64,000 nt of DNA from assembly GCF_021134715.1 (NCBI RefSeq), contig NC_060026.1:12453001-12517000 (forward strand). The letters run 5' to 3'. Both the position numbers and the translations under genes were made by a program. The stretch is from Daphnia pulex. Its lineage: Eukaryota > Arthropoda > Branchiopoda > Diplostraca > Daphniidae. Positions 27,401 through 39,400 of the stretch are shown here, one piece after another. Under the pieces are notes generated by a model. It was not told the origin of the DNA and did no database searches. It saw only the letters and a program-made list of their open reading frames with translations. Within the stretch, counting starts at the first letter, position 1. Each line of letters opens with the position of its first letter.

Positions 27401-30400
27401 ATTATTGAATTATTGGCGGCGCAGTCACGCCGGGGCTTATCGATATATGCTACATGCAGAGTCATAGTGTGTATTTTGTGTGTATATAGTCGCCTTATTA
27501 TTGTGGTGCTACAGCCGTTGACGTCATCACATATTTTCCCTGTGACTTCACGGCATTTCTCTGACTCTCCCCCCTGAAAAAAACAAAAGAACAAAAATCC
27601 GTTTGGACTTTGGGATTATCCCATTGACTTTTTTTTTTTCTATTTGGTCGTTCTCCGTGAAACTCAATTGATTCGGGACTTAGATATCGCCATAACGAAA
27701 TGCGATATTGCTCCGGGGGGGATTTCCTGTTTATCCTTTTTGCGTTTTAGCCTAGCGGTCGGACTTTTGAAATGGCAATTGAACAAATTCAAGTGCCCAA
27801 ATGCTTAACATGTGTGAGCTATTAAATGTATCGCATTGCGCTTGATGGGACTGGTGTCTTGTCACCGAGCGTCGCCGGCCCGTATTGTCCGCAAAGAAAT
27901 CCAATAATAATAACAAGAAAACCCGCAAAAGAGACGGGAAGAAAAAAGAAGAATGAAAGAAAAAGAAGAAGAATAAGAAGAAGAAGGGTCGTTTCACGCC
28001 ACGTCAGTTCGTTTAATGATGATGATATCATCACCGTCGTCATATCGGATGGATTTCGGGTCCACCCACTCCCCCACGGGAGATCTCCCTCCTCCCATTC
28101 GTACTCTTTCTCTTTTTATTTGGTTCATCATGATTGAAATATTAGAAATCCAATCGTGAGCGAATCGATAAGGAATTTCACGCCAGATTGGAAGCGAATG
28201 AAAGACATTTTGAAATTTCGCGCCTTCTCTTTTAGTTTCTGCCGGAAATCAAAAGAGAAACGGCAATGAAAAGAAACAAAAGAATGTCGAAATAAAAGAC
28301 TTTGGCCTTTTCTTCTTTTTTTTCTTCTTATTTTTATTTTTTCCTTCCGTCCTCCCCAACGATCCCTGGCTGGATGGCTGGCTGCTTTTTAGTCAAAAGA
28401 AATCCGACAGCCGTGACATGATGGTAATCCGGGCGTCGCGGCGCGTGTTTTGTGTGTCGTCACGATCCGTCCGTCCAGCGCAAGATTGGTAATTATAGAC
28501 GTCAACAGCAGCAGTAGCAGCAGCAGCTCTCGTATACAGGGGAAACTTTCTCTTTACTAGTCTATATAAGCCGCCGGGGCAATCACCCACCACCGCTATA
28601 GTCACACAAAGAATCTAACCCGCGTCTGACGAGTCTCCATGACGACCAAGACGTTTGACGCCAACCGGGCCACCCTCCCCGACCGCCAATTGGAATTGGA
28701 CTAGTTGTAAAAATAGGACAGAGCTAGCGCCCGATCCGCAATATTAGGTGACACGGTCGTATTATTGCTGGCCGGGCGTAATATCCAGCGATCGGACAAC
28801 GTCGCCACTTGAAATACGAGGGAGATTCAGCAAAAAGGCGGAGGAGGCGCCCTTATTGTCCAGCTCAGCGCCTGGACACATCAGATAATAATAACAATAA
28901 CACAGACCAAAAGTCGAGCGAATCCAACGAGTGGCAGTACGACGAGGCACCAGCTCCTCCTGGCTCCTACGCTATCAATTGGTTCAAGTTACTGGGCACT
29001 TGACGTGTATAGCCGAGAGACTTCAATAGATCTCGCCACTTTTTTGTCACTTTTTTCCTTCCAGACTCCTTTTTTTTATGTAGGAGGAGCTCCTGGCAGG
29101 AGCACTTTTTCCCCAATAGCCCTCTGGCTCCTACATCCCTAGTAAAAATAGACTAGATCAATTTCTGATGATCAAATCGGCCCGTAATATTTTCAATTTG
29201 AACCAATACAGTTTCCTAAGTATTTCTCCTATACCTTTAAGGAGCCCCTGGAAGCAATTCGGTTTACTTGCTTATTGGTTCACCTTAGGCTACTACTGCT
29301 CCGGTCCGTGTTACACCGTTCGGCATTGACGCAAACGGGTTCGAATGCCAATGGGAATCTATACATAAAGTTACTCTTCGTCTAGAGTTTTGATTCAAGT
29401 GCTCTCACCGCAAACCGAGTATAAAAGTTATTCCCCGCCAAATTCAAAAAAAGTAAAAAAGAACTGGTGATCCGCGCAAACTTTTTTCGCTTTCATCGTC
29501 CGTGCATGAAAAAACAAACTTGTGCGGCTTCTTTCCTCCCATTCACTTCTTATTCGTTTTTTAATTGATTCCGAGTTGCTTGTTTTTATTTTTTTGGCGT
29601 GCGTGTAATTGAATTTAAAACGTTGCCTAAGCTTCTCTCTGCGTTATAAATACGCTGACAACTTCTCGATGTGAGGACTGTTGTTTTATATATTCAACTA
29701 ATTCGATTGGGAATTTTTTGTCGGGGAGGGTTGGTGGGGGCCAAAAAAAAAAGTTCAACGACGCCTCCATCGGTTGGATTAGGAATCCCGTTTGAGTCGA
29801 CGTGACATTATCCTGTTTATTTATTTGTTGTTCGAGAAATTTTGTTGAAAATTTTATCGTAGGGGGGGATAAAAGTTGGGCAATTTGATGGCGTGAATTT
29901 TGATGGCGAAGAAACGAGCGCTGTTTTGACAAGAGACTGAGAAATCATTAAATATTAGCGGACGACTTTTGGATTATTTACTTTGATAAAACCATTCCTT
30001 CAATCATCCTTAGTTTCATCCCCCCTGCAGCCATTTTATATATCTACTGGCTGGGTGTGTCTTGGTCTTGGCAATACTCGGAACCACTCACCAACCGTCA
30101 GCACTTGATGGATAATATCCCTCCCACTACCCAGAAACTAAACGGATGGCTGAATCCTACACCCCTCCTGGTAGTATCAGCACAGAGAGAAGAGGTTAGA
30201 TCGTTATAATGTTGTTTTTTCTTATTTCTTCTCTCCCCAATTTCCAGCAAAAACCAACCTTCTTCTTTTTTTCCCCTGCGGTTTTTCTCGGTCGCCGAGT
30301 TGAGGACTAGTCCCTACCTCTCTCCATCGGTTTATAGGCCAGGGTTATACCATGTACAATAAAGCTTAGAGAAATATATATATAGATCTAGATATTTGAT

Positions 30401-33400
30401 AAGAGTCGAGTTGTCAATCCCACTAGGGAGTTCTTGTCTGTCTTGCTCCGTGTATTACCAGCCGAATATAGTGGCGGTTTGGGATGGGCGAGAGAAAGAA
30501 ATTGCGGATCATATCCCGTCAACCAGAAATTGGGTCCTAGGAAAAAAAAAATGAAATAAGGAGCATGTCCTCCTCGCCAATAGAAAAATTTTTTCTCTTA
30601 GACCGAAGCCCCTACAGCACTTGTATGTTTGTTTCCCCTCCCCTTCCCATCCGAACGTAGATAGAACACAGTGTGTGTGTGTGTGTGTGTGTGTACGGGA
30701 GAGAGAGAAAAGGTGGGCCGTCAAGTACTAGTAGCTGGTGGCATACTACTCTTCTAGCTATATAGGTGTATTGATTTTTCCCTCCTTTTGCGGGGAGAAG
30801 AGAGAGAGCCAGGAGTCGAGAGAAATCTTTGGAAACAGTTGCACGCTGGCCCCTTCCCCCTCCCCTCTCTCCCGCAATCTATTTCGACTCCCGCCGCCTT
30901 CTCCCGCGTATTCTCTCATCAAACGATGAAAGAGTATTAAAAGCTCCATGTGTAACTATGTATACAATGTATTGAGAGATTCTCTAGCTAGGCCTGGGCC
31001 CCCCCAGTCTCTTTTGATGTCGCCTCCAGCAACACCACCTCTCTATAAAATTCCGGATTCTCTTCTTCTACTTGCCGATTCCTTTTTTTTATTATTTTTA
31101 ACAGTCTAACGATTTTCCCCAAAGCTGTCATTTGAACTTTGTCTTCAATGAGCAAATTTCGTTCAATGATTTTTCTTTTTTTTTTTTTTGTTTCAAGTGC
31201 AGCTGGGATGAAACAAGTAGCTCCGACTTTTTCTAGCCGGGCCGGAATTGAATAGACTCACATCCAGCTGACTTTTTTTTACATGTAGAACATTGGATGT
31301 ACTACCACTGCTACGCTAGCCATCAATTTGATCGGTGGGTGTGTGTGGGCCACTGCCAAAGTAGTTACAGCGATTATAGTCTCTAAGTCTCGGTGTACAA
31401 TAGTGCACGGAACCGGAATTGAATAGAAGCGAGAGATGCTCTTCCGTTGAAGTGCTGCAGTGCTGCAATCGCTAAAAATGAGAGCACATCCGCAGTGTGT
31501 GTGTGGAATCCTTTTTTCTTTTTCTTCTCTTTCGCTCCATATATTCAAAAGCCCCCCAACAAGAAAAGCTTTTTCTTCTTCTTCTTCTTCCTCCTCGGGT
31601 TGTTGCAACTTTACTCCACACCTTTTTCGCCGTCTAGTTCCGCCTCGACTCCATTCCAGCCCCCCCGTGTTTTGGGTTAGACGAGCTGCTGGTGCGGGAG
31701 GAGCTCCCCGTCTAATGACCGTTCATAATAATCAGTTCCTTTGTATCTAAGTCTCGACTCTCTCGAGTTCGCCAATCTTACCTTGTGGGACTCACTTAGA
31801 ACCAGTTAGATCTCTCCTCCAAAAAGCCCGAGTGCCAGCGACTGTGAGACAGACTCCTGACTAACTCCATCTCTGCTCTGCTCTGCTCTGCTCTGCTCTC
31901 GACTCGCTTTATTCCATTATGTAGCTCTTCAGTTGGCTGCCATTGACGTATGAATGAAGCGAAAGATAGAAGCCAGCATCAAGTTTTTATTTTTTATTTT
32001 TCCCCGGCTAACCCCTCCTCCGGTAGACTTGAGTGAGGATCGTGTAAGAGATGGGGATTTTGTCGCTGGTGTGCTACTACAACGCCGTCGCTCTCTCTCT
32101 CTCTCAATGGCGCTCTTTTTCAAAGGGAGGACAGTCGACGAAGAAGAAGACACGTCCTTGGTCCTTCTCTTCCGTCGCCCGGATTGACAGCCTCCATCGT
32201 CGTCGTCGTCGGGTTATTTTTTTATTTTTCCTCTGCTCCTCTCCTGTTGGCGCCCAATTACTGCTGGCGACACAACACACACACGCGTTGATTCTCCCGT
32301 CCCTTTATAATCCTTTGTTATTCCTTCGCTTCTTTGACCGAAAACTGGCTCTCTTCATTCAGCTTCAACAAACTCCTCCTACCTCCAACAGCGTCACAAA
32401 GTTTGACTAACTAGAAACTTGTGCCAAAACTTGTTGTTTGATTCTCTTGTACCCCAGCGAGTACTATATATACTACCAGGGAATAATCAACAAACAATCC
32501 CTTCTTTTGTTATTCGCCATCCCGCCGCTCTGTTGTTGTTGCATTCATCTCCGTGGCCTTTTATACAGTGTTGATATTATTATTATTATTATTGTTATTA
32601 GTATTATTAAGAGAGCCCATCTCCACCCGGCTGAAAAGTTGGGATGAAGAAAGTCTTTAGAGTCGACAGGGAGTTATATCCAGCTGCTGGCCATTATTTC
32701 TATTGTGGGGCAAACATATATCCGCCCCTGTGGCACTTTCTGCGCGTCTTTTGTTTTCACTTGAAATTGAATTTCGTGAAAACTGGTGGCTGGCAGCTCT
32801 GCGTCAAACTTGACGCACGACCGCATCACCCGCCCAACTCCTCTCGCGGCTTCTGCTACTCTTGCCAGATAGATATAGATATTATATATTTGGGAATTGT
32901 ACATTTATGGCAAACTTTGAGGTCTTCCTTGTTCTACTTGTGTGTGTGCGTATGTGGCTAGGCATCAACAAACCAACCGGCGTTGTGTGTGGGTGAAATG
33001 AAAGGAATTGCTTTAATAGAATTTCGTGTGTTTGTCGTGGTGGCAACGTGACACTATTGCATTAAATTTGACTAGTGCATGGGTTCATATCATAACTGTG
33101 ATAGAGAAAAAAAAAAGAGGTCAAGAGCGGATCGGTCGCAACAACCAACGCCCCTCATAAACAATCCAGCACTTTCTCCGCTATCCCCCCCCCCTATCCG
33201 CGCGCGAAACTCGCTCGCGTAATTCAATTGTTACGTATCGGTTGCCATGGGGGCGGCCAATCCTCTCAGTGTTGATTATCTCCTTTGCACTCGACGAGTG
33301 CGTATATAGAGAGCGACACACACGCACACGTCAACCGGATGATAAATCTGGTTCACAAAATGATCGGGAAGGACTCGAAATCCCTTTTTAGAATAATCAA

Positions 33401-36400
33401 ATTGACAGTCGATCGAAAAATAAAAAGGCCGCACTCTGTGCGCGACCCGACAAAAAAGTTGTCAAAGTCTCCCACCTCAAAGATGGCGAAAGTTTGTTTT
33501 AGTTGTCACATAAATACGATATCCGTGCACTACTCCATAAAGAAGAAGTTATTGGATACACACACACACACACATATGGTGGGTCCTTTCTTTCTCTCTC
33601 TCTCTCTGTGTGTGGGTTAGAGCTTTTTGATTGGAGTGTGTACATAGATCTCTACTTTATGGGGCCTGTTGTTAAAGCAGACATCAGCAAGGGGTCGTCG
33701 CCTTCTATCTCTTTTGTCTTTTTCCTTCCCTTCTCTTCGCCAGACGAATAAGGCTGGGCGCCGTGTAACGAGCGGATCAAACAGAAATCCTCCGGTATTT
33801 GCTATTACCACTGGGATGGAGGGGGTAGTACACCACTGGGGGCAAATGTTTCTTTCCGTTTCCTTCTTTTTCCCTTTTGCTGAGACTCTTGCTTCTTCTA
33901 TTTAGTGCCTTTAGATGTAGACATGGAGTTGGGGCGTGGTCGTGATCAGCCGAGCGACTAAAAGGGGGGGAAGTTCTCCCCCATTACCGGTTCGTCCGTA
34001 TGTGTTTTTTGTTTCGGGAGGAAAGAGAAATAAAAAGATCTTTTGTCTTGAGTTAATGTACGACATCAATCAAGTGTCTCTTAAGTAAGTTCAAAAGGAG
34101 CTATAGAGGAACCTATAAATAAGAGACGAACTTATTTTTCTCTCGTGATTCTTATCGTGTGGCTCATTTGCACGCGAAACAGACTACGCCAATCGATATC
34201 AATTGCGTCGGGGTGCGTTTCCTTTGACCCAATTTTCTTTTCTTTTTTGTTTAAATTTTGATTCTGAAATCGATTGGATGGACCGAGAGTATTTTTAGAT
34301 GTCCAGCTGTCTAGACTACTAGTTCCACTCTTGACGTTTTTTTTTTCCAGGGGGGGAGACATCCGATCTTGGATGTTAATCAGTTTATGTAGTTGGCCAT
34401 CATTTATGGAAGGAGGGTCCCCTGTCTTGTTTGTCCACTTTTTTTAGTTCTTTGATTTAACATCCGGTGCTGCTGGTACTCTCGCGAGAACACTGGAGGA
34501 TATTAGTAGTGCATGGCACTCGGGACTGAAAGCTAGCGAACCAATTTAAATGACGTCATACCCTCTAAAATAGATGGATAGAGGAGACCGCCCAAATTCT
34601 CTTTGAATAGAAATTCGTTTCAAAAGTTGTTGCGCTGAACAACAAAAAAAAAAAAGAAATTCATTTTGTAGGTTTTGATTTGTAACGACATTTTGACGGC
34701 GCCCAAAAGATGAAAAGAACTTGTCCTCCCTTTTACCCAGTCTCGTGCTGCATTATATAACACGCAACTTCTGCTGCTTTGTCGGGTCCCAGCAGAGTGA
34801 CTACACCCACAACCAAAAATTCCGCCTACAATGTCGGCGCTCCGTCGCTCCCCGTTGGGGGGGCAAATCTAATCGACCTTCCGATACGTCCTCTTTTATA
34901 TCAAAATAAAATAGTATCCATCAATCTGCGGCAAGAAGTTTCTAGCTGTAGAAAACCGGAAGCGTGGGCCACTCTGCCAACGGAAGAAATGTGGCAACCA
35001 TGTATAGACTATGTCTAGACTAGCTTTCTAAAAGATAAAGTGATTATTTGTGTTAGACAGAATGCTGGTACTCGACTTATATTCGTGTCTTATCGCCCGT
35101 CTTTTGTTTTTTGATGATTGCCGCTCGACTCTACTACATGACTTGGTGTGTGTGTGTGTTTTTGGACGACAGGCTCTCCGTGTGATCGTCTGTTCCGCAG
35201 CGACGTGGAGAAGAACGGCACGTTCACGTCGCCCGGCTACCCGGCCGCCTACTCGCCTTCCATGAACTGCAATTACGAGTTCCGCGGTCACGGGCGGGAG
35301 CGCGTCCAAATCATCTTCACCGATTTCGTCCTTCATCATCCGCACGACGATCCTAGCGAGTGAGTCATAATTCTTGCCCTTTCTTTCTCATCTCATCTCC
35401 GTTTTTTTGTTTGGCTCCTTTTCATCCGCGTGTCCAATTGAATCGCACCGGCACCCCGTCATCACGTCCGTCCGACAATTTTTCTCATTTTGTCTGATTA
35501 TATTCTTTTCATCTCTCTCTCTTTGCAGGAAACCTCATCACCCGTGGCTACGACAAAGGTACACATTTCTTCTCCTCTTCTTTTTGCTATTCGTTGGGAC
35601 GAGAAATTTAAGAGCTGCCGGACGTTTGAAGTTGAGCCGGACGTTCTTTATTTTTATTGGAGTGAGAACAATCGAATCAAGTCGCAAAAAGAACGCTCGG
35701 ACCTCTTAAAGTCTACCGTCGTATAAAGATAAAGAAAAAAGGCAAACTGGGAAGAAGTAGGAGGGTCCGTCTCTCTAATAAGTTGTCCAGAATGTGTAGG
35801 CTACCAGTAATGGCGTCGTCTGCTGTTATTATATAACACAAAAGAGTCGCATAAAAAATGCGACCGGCGACGCTATCAAATTCTTGTCAGCTGACCCTTT
35901 TCCCGTTTCTACACAGCGGCGCCGGGCACACAAAGTGTATATATTTAAGGGGTGGCCATCAAAAGAAAATGTACACGATCCATCGACTCCCGCACACTAA
36001 AAAAAGAAAGTTGTAATAACATGTGTGTGTGTGTGTTTTGTGTGGTGGTAGTGGTGGCAAACGGAAGAAGGACGGATAGAACTGCTGCAGTATAGATGGC
36101 GGTTAAGTTGAAAGTTTGCTTTTTCTCCGTTTCGGGATGTATAGTAGTATAGCGTCTATACGTATGGTTACTTACATAACTAAATGTCTCGAAGGGATGT
36201 GCAGGGACTTGGCCATAACGAGACGATCGCATCCGAGAGAGAAAGAGAGAAGAAAAAAGGCTTGAAGGGAAGATGTATATCGACAGGGCCCCGTCTAGTA
36301 GTTAAGTGTGGATATACACATATAAGAATGCTCTAGAGAGAAAGAAAGGTTAGTTGGGCCCCGCTGTATTTATTAGCCACGTCCTCTGACAGTGCCGATT

Positions 36401-39400
36401 GGCGTATGGCCCACTTTTTCCCTTTCCCGGTTGAGAGCTATGTATAGGAGGAGGACCTCCGTGGTAAATAATAATAATAATAAGAAGGGAGAAAGCAAAG
36501 TGGAGCTTGAGGGATCACCGGAGCAAAGTGGAATGGAGATGGATCGCAAATGATCCTTTTCATTACACTATAGACCAGACTATAGCCCTCAGGTTGAAAA
36601 GTGTCGGAGGCCAAAAGTATTACAAAGTTCATATGTTTTCTCTTAATTTTTTTTTTACTTGCACAAACATAGTACTACCAAACCGAGAAATTGGTGTACG
36701 TGTGTCTTTCGGTCATTTGGGCGGCTTCTCTCTCTTTCTCCGACAACATCAGGTCGACAAATGTTTATCGTAGTGGAAGCCCGGCAGGGAAATGGGTCGG
36801 GTCGCACACACAAACACGGACGTCATTCCCGATAGTAGTATGGGACGTGCTGCGGATTCTCTGGGGCGTCCGACGGGAGCGTGGAACTCTTAGCCGTATA
36901 GGATTCCTCCCTCGTTTAACTGGAATCAACTTGACTAATGGACGACGGCTAGGCTATGTAATCTCGCTGAGGAAATTTATGACGAAGGGGGGTCGAGTGT
37001 GGGTGGCGACTTTCCTAAAGTTTTGTAGATCTGGAGAAACGAAAGCCGATTAGTTTCTAGAAATCTTTGTGCCAGGGATCTTTGTTTGACACAGTTTGTC
37101 ATTCCATTAATCCGAAATGTTATCTATGATACTACACATTGGGTGGGACGAAAATGGAATGACATCATCGCGAGTGAAATAATATTTATGAGGCGGACGA
37201 AATGAATGAGCGAAAAATGTCGTTAAATGGAAGAGGCCTGGCGGATTCATCAGCTGTTCAATCTTCTTGACATTGTTTTATTTTTCCACGCCTTAAAAAT
37301 AAAAATCCTTGAGAAAATACGAATTTATAATGAAGGTAACTTATAGACCAACCCCCACGCTCAGACAGAATTGAAAGAAAAGTTTCTTGTCTTATCTGCT
37401 GCCGAATTCTAGTCCCGCGGATTTGGACTACTTTGAAATGTTTGAGAAGGGTCTCTCTCGGCGGCGTGTGCTGAGCTCAAATGGAATGATGATGCATATT
37501 CACCAACCAGCGCTAGAAGCTACAACATCATTGCGAGCCGGAAGAAAATCCCAGCGTCAGATCCCAGCTCCTCCTCCTCTATATCCTGGCCCTGGCCATT
37601 GACGGACACCTTTTTAACTTTCCGGGAAGAAGGCGGAATCTTTATGGAGATATGCAAAAGAAACAGAGAGAATTGGTTTATGCAAAGACCCAGCAGCCGA
37701 GAAATTCGATGCACTCGGCTCCTTGTATATTGCGCTCAGCATAGATATGGAGCCTGGATAATATAGGATCCAATGCACTCAGACGACACGTGCAGGGGAC
37801 TACTTCGTATCACAACTGGGTTATTTACTATTATTATATAGGACAGCGCTTCGAATATTTGATTCCATTTTCCCCCCCCCCTTTTGTTCCAAGATATATA
37901 TACTTTCTATAGTCGGAAAACGGTTGAGACACACTCTACTCTATGAGTTTGGTTTATTCAAATATTTTTGATGCTAAGCGTCGATGACTTTGCGACGCTG
38001 GAAATGATTTCGTTTGATTTTTTTCTCTCTCTCCCAATTTCAAATTTTATATATTTTTTTTTATTATTTAACGCAGCTGCGACGGAGCGGACCGAGTGAC
38101 GGCCTTCATTTCAGTCGGCGGCAACAAAGAGAAGATTGATGATTTCTGCGGCTCGGGTACGCCACGTGAACTCATGTCCAATTCGGCCGTCATGTCGCTG
38201 CATTTCCACAGTACGGCCGTCTCCAGAGGATCTCGAGGATTCAAAGCCCGCTACTCTTTTGTTTCCAGTATAACCACATCCATCCATCTCTTCAAAGTGG
38301 AAATTCATTTTCGGTCATTGAATTCCTTTTTTTTTAGATTTCGGAATCACGACCGGCGAGCAAATCTCATCCAGTCCCTGCGCCTTCCGATTCAACAGCA
38401 CGACGTCGACCAACGGCACTTTTTGGAGCCCCAATTTCCCGGGATTCTACCCGCGCGACACCGAGTGTCACTACTTCTTCCACGCCCAGGTCGGCGAGCG
38501 GGTGAAAATCGTCTTCTCCTATTTCGACATTGAAGGAATGGTCCCGTAAGTCGAATCGTTATTTTCTTCTTTTCAAATCAATCGAATCGATAGTCTTAAT
38601 CATTCGGTGGCACCTGTTTGGGAGAGGGGAAGGGGGAACAGCTGTATTGTACGCGGCCATCTTTGTCCAGTCCACCATCTCTAATCCAACTGGCCCAATT
38701 TCTTCCATAATAATAGAATATAGAAAAGAAAAATAATAAACAGGGAAATTGGGAGGGGCCGAGATCAATAAGTTGATATGGAACAGATTGCCAAAGATGT
38801 CGGTACGAGTAAAAAAGAAACGGGAGCAAAAGGAGGCACAAAAAAAAGGAACAATCGGACGTGCTTTTATTGTATAAAAGAATTTTCGACTCCTGGCACA
38901 GGCCAGGAAGTAGGAGGGGACGGAATTTATTTTATTTTTTTCTTTAGACGAGAAACTCACGGACGGTCACAAAAGCACAAGGACTATATATAGGGGGGTC
39001 GGGAGCGACATGTGTCGAATGCGATTGATGACCATTATTGTCCGGAATAATCGAATCGTTGACAGCAGCATTAGAACATTTGAAGGGAGAAACAGAATAA
39101 GACCAACCTCCGTCAGTAGATGCCTAGCCTACTTTTATTTCTTTTTTGTACTTTTTTTGAAACATTTCACTTGTTTTTTGTTTCTTTTTTTGTTGTCGTC
39201 GTGGAGAAAGTAATCGGCTCAGAGCATCAAACATTTACCCCGCCTTTTTTTTATATGATACACACAAAGTTCATTGGATAAAGATAAATTCTGAAAAGAA
39301 TGAAACCCGGAATATAATAGGGTACCTGAAATAAAGTTTTCTTTCAGGCCTATGGATTCTCAAGTCTCTACTCTCTACATATATACTCGTAGAGAGAGTA

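Larger units (their letters stand above)
20883..35172 (+). other. Intron 7 of the CUB gene (14.3 kb)
   Basis: Very long, low-complexity intron with many microsatellites: (GT)n at 23834-23856, a G16 run at 24042-24057, (GT)12 at 30671-30694 and (CTCTG)n at 31871-31899. It contains a candidate alternative first exon (27167-27284) and a short antisense open segment (26337-26459). I see no other coding exon. Confidence 0.55.

Noticed and set aside
29300..29365. tRNA-like GGTTCGAATGCC
   Set aside because: The box-B-like string is part of a small hairpin (GGCATT..AATGCC); no A box or acceptor stem can be laid out around it.
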